27,936 nucleotides of DNA, taken from NCBI GenBank assembly GCA_964647745.1, contig CAZYJG010000011.1, forward strand, positions 1 through 27,936, in the 5' to 3' direction. Numbering within the stretch: the stretch's first letter is position 1; every line of letters starts with the position of its first letter. The position numbers and the translations under genes were made by a program. Positions 16,715 to 24,224 of this stretch are shown piece by piece. The notes under the pieces were generated by a model. It was not told the DNA's origin. It saw only the letters and a program-made list of their open reading frames with translations, and ran no database searches. The stretch is from Thiopontia sp964647745 (GTDB taxonomy: Bacteria > Pseudomonadota > Gammaproteobacteria > GCF-002020875).

Positions 16715-17656
16715 TCAACCCGCTACCAGTTGGAAAACAACTCTCAGGTAGTGGTCCAATAACAGAAATCCGAACAGCAGGCTCAGATAGATAATCGAGT
16801 AGGCAAAGGTCCGGATCGCCGCCTGGCTGGGCTCCTCTGCCCGAAACAGGCGGATGGAGAACCAGAGAAAACCGACCCCCAGTGCAACTGCACCGGAGAG
16901 ATAGATCAGCCCGCTCATCTGGATCACAAACGGGAGCAGCGTGACCGATACGAGCATTATGGTGTAGAGCAGAATCTGCTGCTTGGTGAAGGCAACTCCG
17001 TGCGTCACCGGAAGCATGGGAATATTCGCCTCTGCGTACTCTGCACGACGCTTGATCGCCAATGCCCAGAAATGGGGCGGGGTCCAGACAAAGATCACCA
17101 GAAAAAGGAGCAGTGCCTCGGTATGGATCTCACCCGTGACCGCTGTCCAGCCCAGCACGGGTGGCGTTGCCCCGGCGGCACCTCCCCAGACAATATTCTG
17201 GGGCCCCATTCGCTTCAGGTAGATGGTGTAGATCACCGCATAGCCAATCAGTGAGATCAGCGTCAATAGTGCTGTCAGGGTATTCACAAAGAGAACCAGC
17301 ATCGCCATCGAGAGTGCTGCCAGTGTCAGCGCAAAGATAATGGCAGAGCGGCGATCCACCTCACCTTGTGGCAGCGGGCGATTTTCAGTGCGCGCCATGA
17401 TCCCATCGATGTGTTCATCAATGACCTGATTGATGGCCGCGCCCGATGCGGATGCCAGGCCGATCCCCAGCGTTCCAAACAGCAGTGCATTCCAGGGTGG
17501 AATCCCTGTTGCAGACGCCAGCAGCATTCCGACAACGGCGGTAAAGAGGATCAGATAGACCACCTTTGGTTTGGTCAGGGCATAGTACTGACGCCACCTT
17601 GGTGTCTCAATACCACTCGATTCAATCACGACTGTATTCAATGTCCACCACCCCAC
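16715..17656 (-). CDS. ctaB: Protoheme IX farnesyltransferase (heme O synthase)
   Basis: Membrane UbiA-family enzyme that adds farnesyl to heme B, giving heme O for the oxidase. The product of about 313 aa has the YYALTKPKVVYLILFTAVVG start. The first Asp-rich motif is NQVIDEHIDGIMARTENRPL and the second region is YAEANIPMLPVTHG. HFWALAIKRR and about nine hydrophobic spans are also present. The start is uncertain: a GTG at 17656 overlaps the upstream gene, while a TTG at 17641 or GTG at 17629 would also work. It usually follows ctaA (heme A synthase), which is absent from this operon. Confidence 0.95.
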   Translation of the reverse strand: MGWWTLNTVVIESSGIETPRWRQYYALTKPKVVYLILFTAVVGMLLASATGIPPWNALLFGTLGIGLASASGAAINQVIDEHIDGIMARTENRPLPQGEVDRRSAIIFALTLAALSMAMLVLFVNTLTALLTLISLIGYAVIYTIYLKRMGPQNIVWGGAAGATPPVLGWTAVTGEIHTEALLLFLVIFVWTPPHFWALAIKRRAEYAEANIPMLPVTHGVAFTKQQILLYTIMLVSVTLLPFVIQMSGLIYLSGAVALGVGFLWFSIRLFRAEEPSQAAIRTFAYSIIYLSLLFGFLLLDHYLRVVFQLVAG

Positions 17657-18273
17657 TTGTTTACTTTCAATAACAGCTCCATGTCACCAAGCACATCCTC
17701 GGAGCTCTGCTCCGGCCGGTAGTGCATCATCAGGTTCCCAATTGGATCAATCAGGTAGAGGTGACCAATCGACGCCTCTCCAGCAGGGACAAGCTGCGCC
17801 CGCAGTGGTGCAATACTCTGGATATCCCCAACAATGACTGTTGTTCCTGAGAAGTTGCCCATAAATTCCGTAAAATCAATCTCAGCTAATGGCCCCATCC
17901 CAGGAGAGAGCGTGGAGAAGAGTACGGCACGTTTGACGCTCTTCTCATTCTCTGCCATCGCCTTGCGAATCTGACGCATCTCATAGATCCGCTTGCGACA
18001 GTGATCGTCACAGGTTTGGCCCGCCGAGTAGAGCAGCGTCCAGTACCCCTCCAGATCAGTCCGACTGAAGCTTGAACCATCCAGTGTCGAGAAGAGTTGA
18101 TCCGGCATGGGGTGGACAGGCTGCACCAGCTCACCCTGATTACTCCGCCCTCCAGGCAGCAGGTCTGGATTGAAGTAGAGAATCCAGGCACCAATGATCG
18201 GCAGGCCAAAAACCACCATCAGCAGCAGTAGCTGACTGGCTCCACGGCCCCTCTTCTCTTTCACCTCACTCAT
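17638..18273 (-). CDS. Sco/thioredoxin-fold oxidase assembly protein, membrane anchored
   Basis: A 211-aa protein with one N-terminal span (about residues 13-34) and a periplasmic domain. It has GYWTLLYSAGQTCDDHCRKR, a CxxxC pair (C88, C92) in the position of the Sco1 copper motif. HLYLIDPIGNLMMHY (H171) aligns with the Sco VDH...YLIDP region. All three candidate copper ligands are present. It is shorter and more divergent than a classic SenC/Sco1. Proteins like this sit between surf1 and ctaA in Pseudomonas-type clusters and are usually left unnamed. The ATG overlaps the surf1 stop (ATGA). A longer frame to 18348 lies inside surf1. Confidence 0.8.
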   Translation of the reverse strand: MSEVKEKRGRGASQLLLLMVVFGLPIIGAWILYFNPDLLPGGRSNQGELVQPVHPMPDQLFSTLDGSSFSRTDLEGYWTLLYSAGQTCDDHCRKRIYEMRQIRKAMAENEKSVKRAVLFSTLSPGMGPLAEIDFTEFMGNFSGTTVIVGDIQSIAPLRAQLVPAGEASIGHLYLIDPIGNLMMHYRPEQSSEDVLGDMELLLKVNKWGGGH

Positions 18274-18986
18274 ACTGCAGATTCTCTTCTCTGTTTGATC
18301 ACAACAGCCAACCAGCCCCCAAGCAGCAGCAACGCAAATGCGAACCACTGCAGGGCATATCCATAGTGCATTGCCGGGTCACTCTCCCGCTGGTCCCTCT
18401 TCCACTGACGAACCAGGCCATCACTCAGGTTTTCTGCACCACTCTGTTGGCGTACCACAAAGGGGAGCATCTCCAGCCCCACTCCATCACCAATCTGCTC
18501 AAGATCCAGATAGAGTCGTACTGCAGCATCTGCCTCCTGCTGGAGGCGAAAACCGTGCGATGTGGGGACCCTGACAACCCCAACAACATGCTGCAGACCC
18601 GCAGGAACAGCAACCAGAGGGCTCTCTGCCCGTGATTTCCCCTGGGCAATCCAGCCGCGATTAACCAACACTGCACGACCGCTACCCTCAATACGCATCG
18701 GTACCATCACATGGTAGCCGGCAACCCGATCATGCTTTCTGTTATCCAGAAAGAACTGCGCCTCTGGCAGGAAGTGACCCCGAACCTCAATCTCGCGATA
18801 ACGAACCAGCTCAGAGTCCATCTCATCCCCCGTGAGGGGCAGCCGCTCCTGAACCCCACGCAGCTTCTGTTCGGCAACGGCCTGCTCCTTCTGATCTGCA
18901 CGATCCAGCTGCCAAAACCCCAGCCAGAGAAAGAGCAGCGCCATTGAGAACAGCACTATTGTGGCCAGCCAGCCAGCCCGAGACAC
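18270..18986 (-). CDS. SURF1 family cytochrome oxidase assembly protein
   Basis: Inner-membrane protein that helps insert heme into subunit I. The 238-aa product has the expected two-span hairpin layout. The N-terminal span is followed by LGFWQLDRADQKEQ. The periplasmic domain has YREIEVRGHF, FFLDNRKHDRVAGYHVM and AVLVNRGWIA. The C-terminal span follows DPAMHYGYALQWFAFALLLL. All are family signatures. The start is a GTG at 18986 with no clear ribosome site. It lies 13 nt after the DUF2909 gene and overlaps the Sco-like gene. Confidence 0.94.
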   Translation of the reverse strand: MSRAGWLATIVLFSMALLFLWLGFWQLDRADQKEQAVAEQKLRGVQERLPLTGDEMDSELVRYREIEVRGHFLPEAQFFLDNRKHDRVAGYHVMVPMRIEGSGRAVLVNRGWIAQGKSRAESPLVAVPAGLQHVVGVVRVPTSHGFRLQQEADAAVRLYLDLEQIGDGVGLEMLPFVVRQQSGAENLSDGLVRQWKRDQRESDPAMHYGYALQWFAFALLLLGGWLAVVIKQRRESAV

Positions 18987-18999
18987 AACTGATACAGTC

Positions 19000-19221
19000 T
19001 TACTTAATGGATGGCGTCAGCGTATTGGGTTCAATCACGTTGAAGATTGCCCCAATGATCAGCATCGCAAACAGAATCAGTGAAAGGATAATTCGAAAGG
19101 TGAGGCTCTTGACCACACGGTTTCCCTTTCCATCATCCTTGGCCAAAAAGAACATTCCACTGGCCAGCGAGAGGACAACAAGCCCCAGAACCAACAATAC
19201 CGGAAATTTCATAAAACCCAT
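19000..19221 (-). CDS. DUF2909 twin-transmembrane protein
   Basis: A 73-aa membrane protein with two hydrophobic segments separated by a short charged loop (AKDDGKGNRVVKSLTFRI). Small proteins of this type occur between ctaE and surf1 in many gammaproteobacterial aa3 oxidase operons. The precise role is unknown; assembly or stabilisation is likely. GGAGG lies 7 nt before the ATG at 19221, and a second ATG three codons on is less well placed. Confidence 0.85.
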   Translation of the reverse strand: MGFMKFPVLLVLGLVVLSLASGMFFLAKDDGKGNRVVKSLTFRIILSLILFAMLIIGAIFNVIEPNTLTPSIK

Positions 19222-19236
19222 TTCATATCCTCCAGA

Positions 19237-20103
19237 TTACATCCAGTAGACCAGGACAAAGAGCCCCAGCCAGACCACATCAACAAAGTGCCAGTACCAG
19301 GCAGCCGCCTCAAAGGCAAAGTGGTTATCCTCGCTGAAGTGCCCTTTCATGCTTCGAGCCAGGACGGCTGCCAGCATCAGCGCACCCACAATGACGTGAA
19401 AACCATGAAATCCAGTCAGGATATAGAAGGTGGAGCCGTAGACCCCGGACTCCAATGTCAGATTGAGCTGACCATAGGCATGTGCATACTCCTCGGCCTG
19501 CATGATCACAAAGATCACACCGAGAGCAACCGTCATGACCAACCCGCGAATCAGCTGCTGTCGATTCTCTTTCTTCAGACCCCAGTGTGCCCAGGTCAGG
19601 GTGAGGCCAGAGGTCAACAAGATAGCGGTATTGAGTGCCGGGACTCCCCAGGTATCGACCAGTGCAAAATCACCCCCCAGATTTCCTGGTCCCGCCGTAG
19701 GCCACTGAGAGACAAACTGGCTGGTGATGAACTCATGGGTTGGGGCCAGATAGCCGGTACCGCCCAGCCACTCCACTGCAATATTACGGATATAGTAGAG
19801 AGAGCCGAAGAATGAGCCAAAGAAGAAGACCTCTGAGGCGATAAACCAGAACATTCCCTGGCGGAAGGAGTTATCCACCTGGGTGTTGTATTTGCCCCTC
19901 ATATTCTCGTCAATCACATCCCCAAACCAGCCAAAGAACATGTAGGCCAGCAGGGCAAACCCAAGAATGATCATCAGTGTTCCTGCCCCGACCCCATTCA
20001 CAGCAAGGGCAAAACCCATCAGCAGGGAGAGCATGGAGAGCATCGCCACGATGGGCCAGCGACTGGGCTCAGGGATATAGTAGTGGTCGTTTGAAGCAGA
20101 CAT
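19237..20103 (-). CDS. ctaE: Cytochrome c oxidase subunit III
   Basis: Seven-span subunit III of the aa3-type oxidase, 288 aa. Seen: HYYIPEPSRWPIVAMLSMLS at the N-terminus, and SFRQGMFWFIASEVFFFGSF, which carries the conserved lipid-side Glu. The later landmarks are WGVPALNTAILLTSG, YILTGFHGFHVIVGALML and the C-terminal AAAWYWHFVDVVWLGLFVLV. No fusion or truncation is apparent. It follows ctaG after 49 nt. Confidence 0.96.
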   Translation of the reverse strand: MSASNDHYYIPEPSRWPIVAMLSMLSLLMGFALAVNGVGAGTLMIILGFALLAYMFFGWFGDVIDENMRGKYNTQVDNSFRQGMFWFIASEVFFFGSFFGSLYYIRNIAVEWLGGTGYLAPTHEFITSQFVSQWPTAGPGNLGGDFALVDTWGVPALNTAILLTSGLTLTWAHWGLKKENRQQLIRGLVMTVALGVIFVIMQAEEYAHAYGQLNLTLESGVYGSTFYILTGFHGFHVIVGALMLAAVLARSMKGHFSEDNHFAFEAAAWYWHFVDVVWLGLFVLVYWM

Positions 20104-20152
20104 TATTGATTTCCTCGATTTTTATTATCCATCATGTACTTTTCAGTAACTT

Positions 20153-20716
20153 TTAAACTCCTGCAGTATCGTACTTCGCTGCAGACTCCTTGTTGGTATT
20201 CAGGAAGGTATAGGAGAGATTGAGTACCGAGATATCTCTCGGCAGATCATTGGAGACATAGAAGCGCAGTGGCATCTCCTTGCTCTCCCCTGCCTGTAGT
20301 GGCTGGTTGGTGAAACAGAAGCACTCCATCTTGTGGAAGTAACCATTGGCAAACCAGGGGGTCACACTGGGGATCGCCTGACCCACAATCTCCTCATCGG
20401 AGAGATTCTTCACCAGGAAGCTGACCTCTGTCACCTCTCCTGGATGGACCTCAACCTCACGTACAACCGGCTTGAACTTCCAGGGCAGGCCATCATTGAC
20501 CGTGCTGTCGAACTGAACGGTTACTGTACGACTCTGGTCAGCAACAGCACTGCTCTCGCTGAAGATCTCTCCACTACTCTTGAGGCCAGTTACCTGGCAG
20601 TAGAGGTTATAGAGCGGGATCAGTGCAAACCCAAACCCGAACATCCCCACCACCAGACCAGCCAACCAGAGGCTGGCCCGGCGATGTCTCTGCTTTAGAT
20701 GGGTCGTATTGCTCAT
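20153..20716 (-). CDS. ctaG: Cytochrome c oxidase assembly protein CtaG (Cox11)
   Basis: Copper chaperone that delivers copper to the CuB site of subunit I. The 187-aa product has one N-terminal span (LWLAGLVVGMFGFGFALIPLYN), YCQVTGLKSSGE, and the copper motif HKMECFCFTNQPL with CFCF. The C-terminal RFYVSNDLPRDISVLNLSYTF is also typical. Intact CuB delivery machinery argues that the downstream oxidase is a true copper oxidase even though its K-channel residues differ. Confidence 0.96.
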   Translation of the reverse strand: MSNTTHLKQRHRRASLWLAGLVVGMFGFGFALIPLYNLYCQVTGLKSSGEIFSESSAVADQSRTVTVQFDSTVNDGLPWKFKPVVREVEVHPGEVTEVSFLVKNLSDEEIVGQAIPSVTPWFANGYFHKMECFCFTNQPLQAGESKEMPLRFYVSNDLPRDISVLNLSYTFLNTNKESAAKYDTAGV

Positions 20717-20728
20717 GCCGTTCCCTGA

Positions 20729-20851
20729 CTAGGGCAGTGCCGTGGTTGCCAGGTGCTCCCAGAAGCGAACCGATGAGATCATCACCAGCAGCACCAGACC
20801 CGCCAGCATCCAGGCTACGCGACCATTTCTACCCTTTTTTCCTTCAACCAT
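20729..20851 (-). CDS. 40-aa single-span protein between coxA and ctaG
   Basis: The sequence gives a 40-aa product with a basic N-terminus (MVEGKKGRNGRVAW), one hydrophobic span (MLAGLVLLVMISSV) and a short tail. GAGGAG lies 6 nt before the ATG. It starts 22 nt after coxA and ends 13 nt before ctaG. Small one-span proteins at this spot are known in proteobacterial oxidase operons as small assembly proteins. Position, ribosome site and membrane span support it being real. Confidence 0.75.
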   Translation of the reverse strand: MVEGKKGRNGRVAWMLAGLVLLVMISSVRFWEHLATTALP

Positions 20852-20872
20852 CTTCAACTCCTCTGTTGGCTC

Positions 20873-22522
20873 TTATGCATTGGCACTGGCAAACTTGCCA
20901 TTCTCATCCAGCTTGGGTGGCTCACTCCATGAGTGATAGGGGGGTGGCGAGGGGAGATCCCACTCCAGTCCATTGCCCTTGGCGCCCTCCCAGACCTGAT
21001 CGGTTGCCTTCTCATGATTCTTGCCACGAATGGTGTCGATAATGATATAGAGCAGGATCAGATGGCTGAGTCCAAAAATGAACGAACCGATACTGGAGAT
21101 GGTATTGAACTCCGTAAACTGGATGCTGTAGTCGACGATTCGACGCGGCATACCGGCCAGCCCCAGGAAGTGCTGTACAAAGAAGGTGAGATTGAACCCG
21201 ATGATGTTGGTCCAGAAGAAGAGCTTCGCCAACTTCTCGTTATACATATTTCCGGTCCACTTTGGCAGCCAGTAGAAGACCCCGGCAAACAGGGCCAATA
21301 CCGCCCCCGGCAACAGTACATAGTGGAAGTGGGCCACCACAAACATCGAGTCGTGGTACTGCATGTCGGCCGGAATCACCGCCAACATCACCCCGGTCAG
21401 CCCACCAAAGACAAACATGACAACGATCGCAATCGCAAACAGCATTGGGGTCTCAAAGCTGAGCGACCCTCTCCACATGGTGGCGATGAAGTTGAACTTC
21501 ATCAGCCCCACCGGAATGGAGATCAGGATGGTTCCAATCATGAAATAGTTCACCGCCCCATAGGACATGCCGATGGTGTACTGGTGGTGCGCCCAGACCA
21601 CCATCCCCAGGGTACCGAGGAAGATCATCGCACCCACCAGCGACATGTAGCCAAACAGCGGCTTGCGCGAGAAGGTGGGGATCACCATGGAGAGCACACC
21701 GATGGATGGCAGCAGCAGAACGTAAACCTCCGGGTGTCCGAAGAACCAGAAGAGATGCTGGAACAGTACCGGATCACCACCACCAGCAGCGTCAAAGAAG
21801 CTGGTTCCAAAGTGGCGATCAAACAGCAGCATGGTCACACCACCTGCCAGAACCGGAAGAATCAGGATCAGCAGGAATGCGGTTATCAGCCAGGTCCAGA
21901 CAAACATCGGCATCTGGGTCAACTTCATCCCTGGGGCACGCATGTTCAGAATGGTCACAATGATGTTGATCGAGGCCAGAATGGAGGAGATGCCCAGCAG
22001 ATGGACGGTAAAGATCAGGAAGTCCATCGACATCCCCACCTTGATCGAGAGCGGCGGATAGAGTGTCCAGCCGGTATTGATCTGTGATCCGCCACCCGGG
22101 AAGAATGGAACCACAAAGGAGAGAACCAGCATGATCGCCGCAGCAGGAAGAATCCAGAAGCTGAGATTGTTCATCCGTGGCAGTGCCATGTCGGGGGCAC
22201 CGATCATCATCGGGATCATCCAGTTGGCAAGACCCGCTGCAGCCGGCATTACCGCACCGAATACCATTACCAGCGCATGGTTGGTCACGATATTGTTGTA
22301 GAGGTCAGGGTCCAGCAGCTGGATCCCCGGATACATCAACTCGGCACGAATCGCCATCGCACTGATGCCCCCCAGAAACAGCATCACCAGGGCAAAGATC
22401 AGGTACATGGTCCCGATATCCTTGTGGTTGGTACTGTAGAGCCAGCGACGCCACCCCTTTACCGGGCCATGATCATGGTCGTCATGGTGTGCATCTCCAT
22501 ATGTCATATCTATTGCACTCAT
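20873..22522 (-). CDS. coxA: Cytochrome c oxidase subunit I, variant lacking the canonical K-channel Lys
   Basis: Catalytic subunit of an A-family heme-copper oxidase, 549 aa, about 12 spans. Ligands are intact: H82 and H400 for heme a, H398 for heme a3, and H263, H312 and H313 for CuB. Y267 (cross-linked Tyr) and E265 are in FFGHPEVYVLLLP. The D-channel entrance is present as D111, N118 and N119 (GAPDMALPRMNN). Odd: the K-channel segment reads SIPVGLMKFNFIATMW where Pseudomonas has AIPTGVKVFNWVSTMW. Thr is therefore V338 and the channel Lys is M341, with a Lys one residue on (K342). HDSMFVVAHFHY replaces the usual HDTYFVVAHFHY. It follows coxB after 21 nt. Confidence 0.96.
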   Translation of the reverse strand: MSAIDMTYGDAHHDDHDHGPVKGWRRWLYSTNHKDIGTMYLIFALVMLFLGGISAMAIRAELMYPGIQLLDPDLYNNIVTNHALVMVFGAVMPAAAGLANWMIPMMIGAPDMALPRMNNLSFWILPAAAIMLVLSFVVPFFPGGGSQINTGWTLYPPLSIKVGMSMDFLIFTVHLLGISSILASINIIVTILNMRAPGMKLTQMPMFVWTWLITAFLLILILPVLAGGVTMLLFDRHFGTSFFDAAGGGDPVLFQHLFWFFGHPEVYVLLLPSIGVLSMVIPTFSRKPLFGYMSLVGAMIFLGTLGMVVWAHHQYTIGMSYGAVNYFMIGTILISIPVGLMKFNFIATMWRGSLSFETPMLFAIAIVVMFVFGGLTGVMLAVIPADMQYHDSMFVVAHFHYVLLPGAVLALFAGVFYWLPKWTGNMYNEKLAKLFFWTNIIGFNLTFFVQHFLGLAGMPRRIVDYSIQFTEFNTISSIGSFIFGLSHLILLYIIIDTIRGKNHEKATDQVWEGAKGNGLEWDLPSPPPYHSWSEPPKLDENGKFASANA

Positions 22523-22543
22523 TTTCTTCTCTCCAATCCAGAA

Positions 22544-23728
22544 TTAGCGTGCTGCCTTGACAGCAGAAGGTTGAACCACATCACCAGTCGCATTGCCCCA
22601 GGCATTACGCTCATAGGTGACGATCGCAGCAATCTCAAGATCCGACAGCATCTTCCATGGAGGCATGGTGCCCTTGCCGTTGATGACCATCTTCAGGTGC
22701 TCCTCCACAGGACCCAGCGCAACCTTGCTGCCTCGCAGTGGCGGGAAGGCTGGCGGCAGGCCTGAACCGTCCGGACGGTGGCAGGCTGCACACTTGGTGT
22801 TATAGGCTGCCTCACCCTTGCTGTAGAGCTCCTCCATGGTCCACTCCTTGTTGGCATTGGCCTCAATCAGTGCCGTCAGGAGTGTTCTCTTCTCCTCCTC
22901 GACCCAGGCATCAAATGCCTCAGGGGTAACCGCATTGACTACAACCGGCATCTTCGAGTGCCAGGTTCCACAGAGCTCCGCACACTGACCACGATAGATC
23001 CCTGTCTTGTCGGCATCAATCTTGGCCCAGGTCTCCAGAATGTAGCCGGGGATTGCATCACGCTTGAACCCCAGCTCCGGCACCCACCAGGCGTGCAGAA
23101 CATCAGCCGAGGTGTTGAGGTAACGGATGGTACGATCCACCGGAAGAGTCAGCGGGTTGTCCACATCACGCAGGAAGTGCTCCCCTGCCGTGGCCTCATC
23201 AGTCGGGCGGCTCTCTACCGTGATCGGGTAGAACTCACCCTGGAACTCGACCCCATGCTCCGGGAACTCATACTCCCACCACCACTGATGGCCAATCACC
23301 TTGACGTTCATGTCAAAGCAGTAGTCAGGGTCAGCACTCTCATCGCTACAGAACTGTTTGGGGGCATTCCAGAAACTCTTCAGAGTGGACTGTGCAGATC
23401 CTGCAATGGTGAGATCCACTACCAGCACCATGGCCGGCACCAGAACCCAGGACCACTGCCCAAACCAGCTCTTGTGGAAATTCTGATCCGCAACATACCC
23501 CTTGCTCTTGCGAAACTTGTAGAGGATGTATGCCATGATGACCAGTACGATTGCCATCAGCCAGGTGGCAATCTGCATCGTCAACATGTGTACACCGTAG
23601 ATATCCTGACCCACCTTGGTGACCGGATCAGGAAAGTTCAGTCCATACTCTGCCATTGCACCCATTGAGCCTGCCCACAAACCGACTACTGCTGCAATGA
23701 GGCCGCCCATCTTCCCTTTTCTTATCAT
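22544..23728 (-). CDS. coxB: Cytochrome c oxidase subunit II with fused C-terminal cytochrome c domain
   Basis: A 394-aa electron-entry subunit. It has a signal peptide (ends near AMAEYGL), two spans (about residues 50-70 and 92-112) and a CuA cupredoxin domain. CuA ligands are H212, C249, E251, C253, H257 and M260 in RGQCAELCGTWHSKM. The tryptophan patch is GHQWWWEYEF. A c-type heme domain follows with CAACH at 313-317 and MPPWKM as axial Met region, making it a caa3-like subunit. Odd: the conserved Glu at the K-channel entrance before the second span is Q91 (FGQWSWVLVP). An extra segment with two Cys (C127, C137) precedes the CuA domain. It is first in the operon; AGGGA precedes the ATG. 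Confidence 0.96.
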   Translation of the reverse strand: MIRKGKMGGLIAAVVGLWAGSMGAMAEYGLNFPDPVTKVGQDIYGVHMLTMQIATWLMAIVLVIMAYILYKFRKSKGYVADQNFHKSWFGQWSWVLVPAMVLVVDLTIAGSAQSTLKSFWNAPKQFCSDESADPDYCFDMNVKVIGHQWWWEYEFPEHGVEFQGEFYPITVESRPTDEATAGEHFLRDVDNPLTLPVDRTIRYLNTSADVLHAWWVPELGFKRDAIPGYILETWAKIDADKTGIYRGQCAELCGTWHSKMPVVVNAVTPEAFDAWVEEEKRTLLTALIEANANKEWTMEELYSKGEAAYNTKCAACHRPDGSGLPPAFPPLRGSKVALGPVEEHLKMVINGKGTMPPWKMLSDLEIAAIVTYERNAWGNATGDVVQPSAVKAAR

Positions 23729-23809
23729 TTCGTTTCCCTTTCTAAACGACTCTGTTATCCACGGGGACGAGCACCTTGCTTCGATACTCCATCAGCGTGA
23801 AAATGACCT

Positions 23810-23829
23810 ATATCAGTGTTTTCTGATAT
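23810..23829. promoter_or_regulatory. Palindrome ATATCAG-N6-CTGATAT upstream of coxB
   Basis: A perfect 7-bp-arm inverted repeat (23810-23816 and 23823-23829) lies beside the FNR-type box. It overlaps the predicted transcription start of a minus-strand promoter with -10 TATAAT (reverse complement of 23828-23833). It could bind a second regulator. No regulator family is assigned. Confidence 0.5.
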
Positions 23830-23833
23830 TATA

Positions 23834-23847
23834 TTGATCTATATCAA
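23834..23847. promoter_or_regulatory. FNR/ANR-type binding site, exact consensus
   Basis: TTGATCTATATCAA matches the FNR consensus TTGAT-N4-ATCAA in all ten defined bases. It lies between coxB (minus) and the 76-aa ORF (plus). For a coxB promoter with -10 at 23828-23833 the site is centred near -20, a repressing position. For a plus-strand promoter with TATGAT at 23866-23871 it is centred near -38, close to the class II activating position. One site could therefore switch both directions by oxygen. Confidence 0.7.
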
Positions 23848-23924
23848 TTTTTCTGGCCATGCGAGTATGATAGAAAAGAGATACCCGCACAATCCCTGTT
23901 GCTATCAAAATATCTAGGGGCGCC

Positions 23925-23941
23925 AATAAGCCCAACTTATT
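23925..23941 (+). promoter_or_regulatory. Hairpin in the leader of the 76-aa ORF
   Basis: AATAAG (23925-23930) and CTTATT (23936-23941) form a perfect 6-bp stem with a 5-nt loop. It lies about 40 nt upstream of the ORF start, in the 250-bp coxB-ORF gap. No T-run follows. Apart from this and the two palindromes, the gap shows no gene. Confidence 0.35.
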
Positions 23942-23978
23942 TAGTAAGGAATAGCCTCAATAATGGAGCACTGCTGAA

Positions 23979-24209
23979 ATGGTAACAATCGATCCACTCT
24001 CTGATCTGGTAGAGGAGCACTTTGCTGTGGTCTATGCCCCCACCCGGCGCAGGAGCCGTTTCCCGGAAAACTGTGTAACCGTGGTCGACAGTTTTGAGGA
24101 GGCGCTACGTGAAGCTGACCAGGAGGTACATCGCCATGCGGCACGGGTGCTGGGGCCCTCTCGCTCCTCCGAGGGGTTTATGCTCTACTATCTGCTACGC
24201 TGGCTATAG
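23979..24209 (+). CDS. 76-aa unknown protein divergent from coxB
   Basis: A small soluble protein I do not recognise. It contains AVVYAPTRRRSRFPENCVTV, an acidic helix (DSFEEALREADQEVHRHAARV) and SSEGFMLYYLLRWL at the end. The ATG at 23979 has GGAG about 10 nt upstream; an earlier ATG at 23963 runs into a stop at once. It is the only gene that could be read rightward from the FNR-type site. The SPOR-like gene converges on it 15 nt beyond its stop. Confidence 0.65.
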   Translation: MVTIDPLSDLVEEHFAVVYAPTRRRSRFPENCVTVVDSFEEALREADQEVHRHAARVLGPSRSSEGFMLYYLLRWL

Positions 24210-24224
24210 GGCGGTGCGGACAAT

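Noticed and set aside
20933..22087. Long open frame (384 codons) on the plus strand opposite coxA
   Set aside because: Antisense to a definite subunit I gene; very His/Asp/Gln-rich with no recognisable motif.
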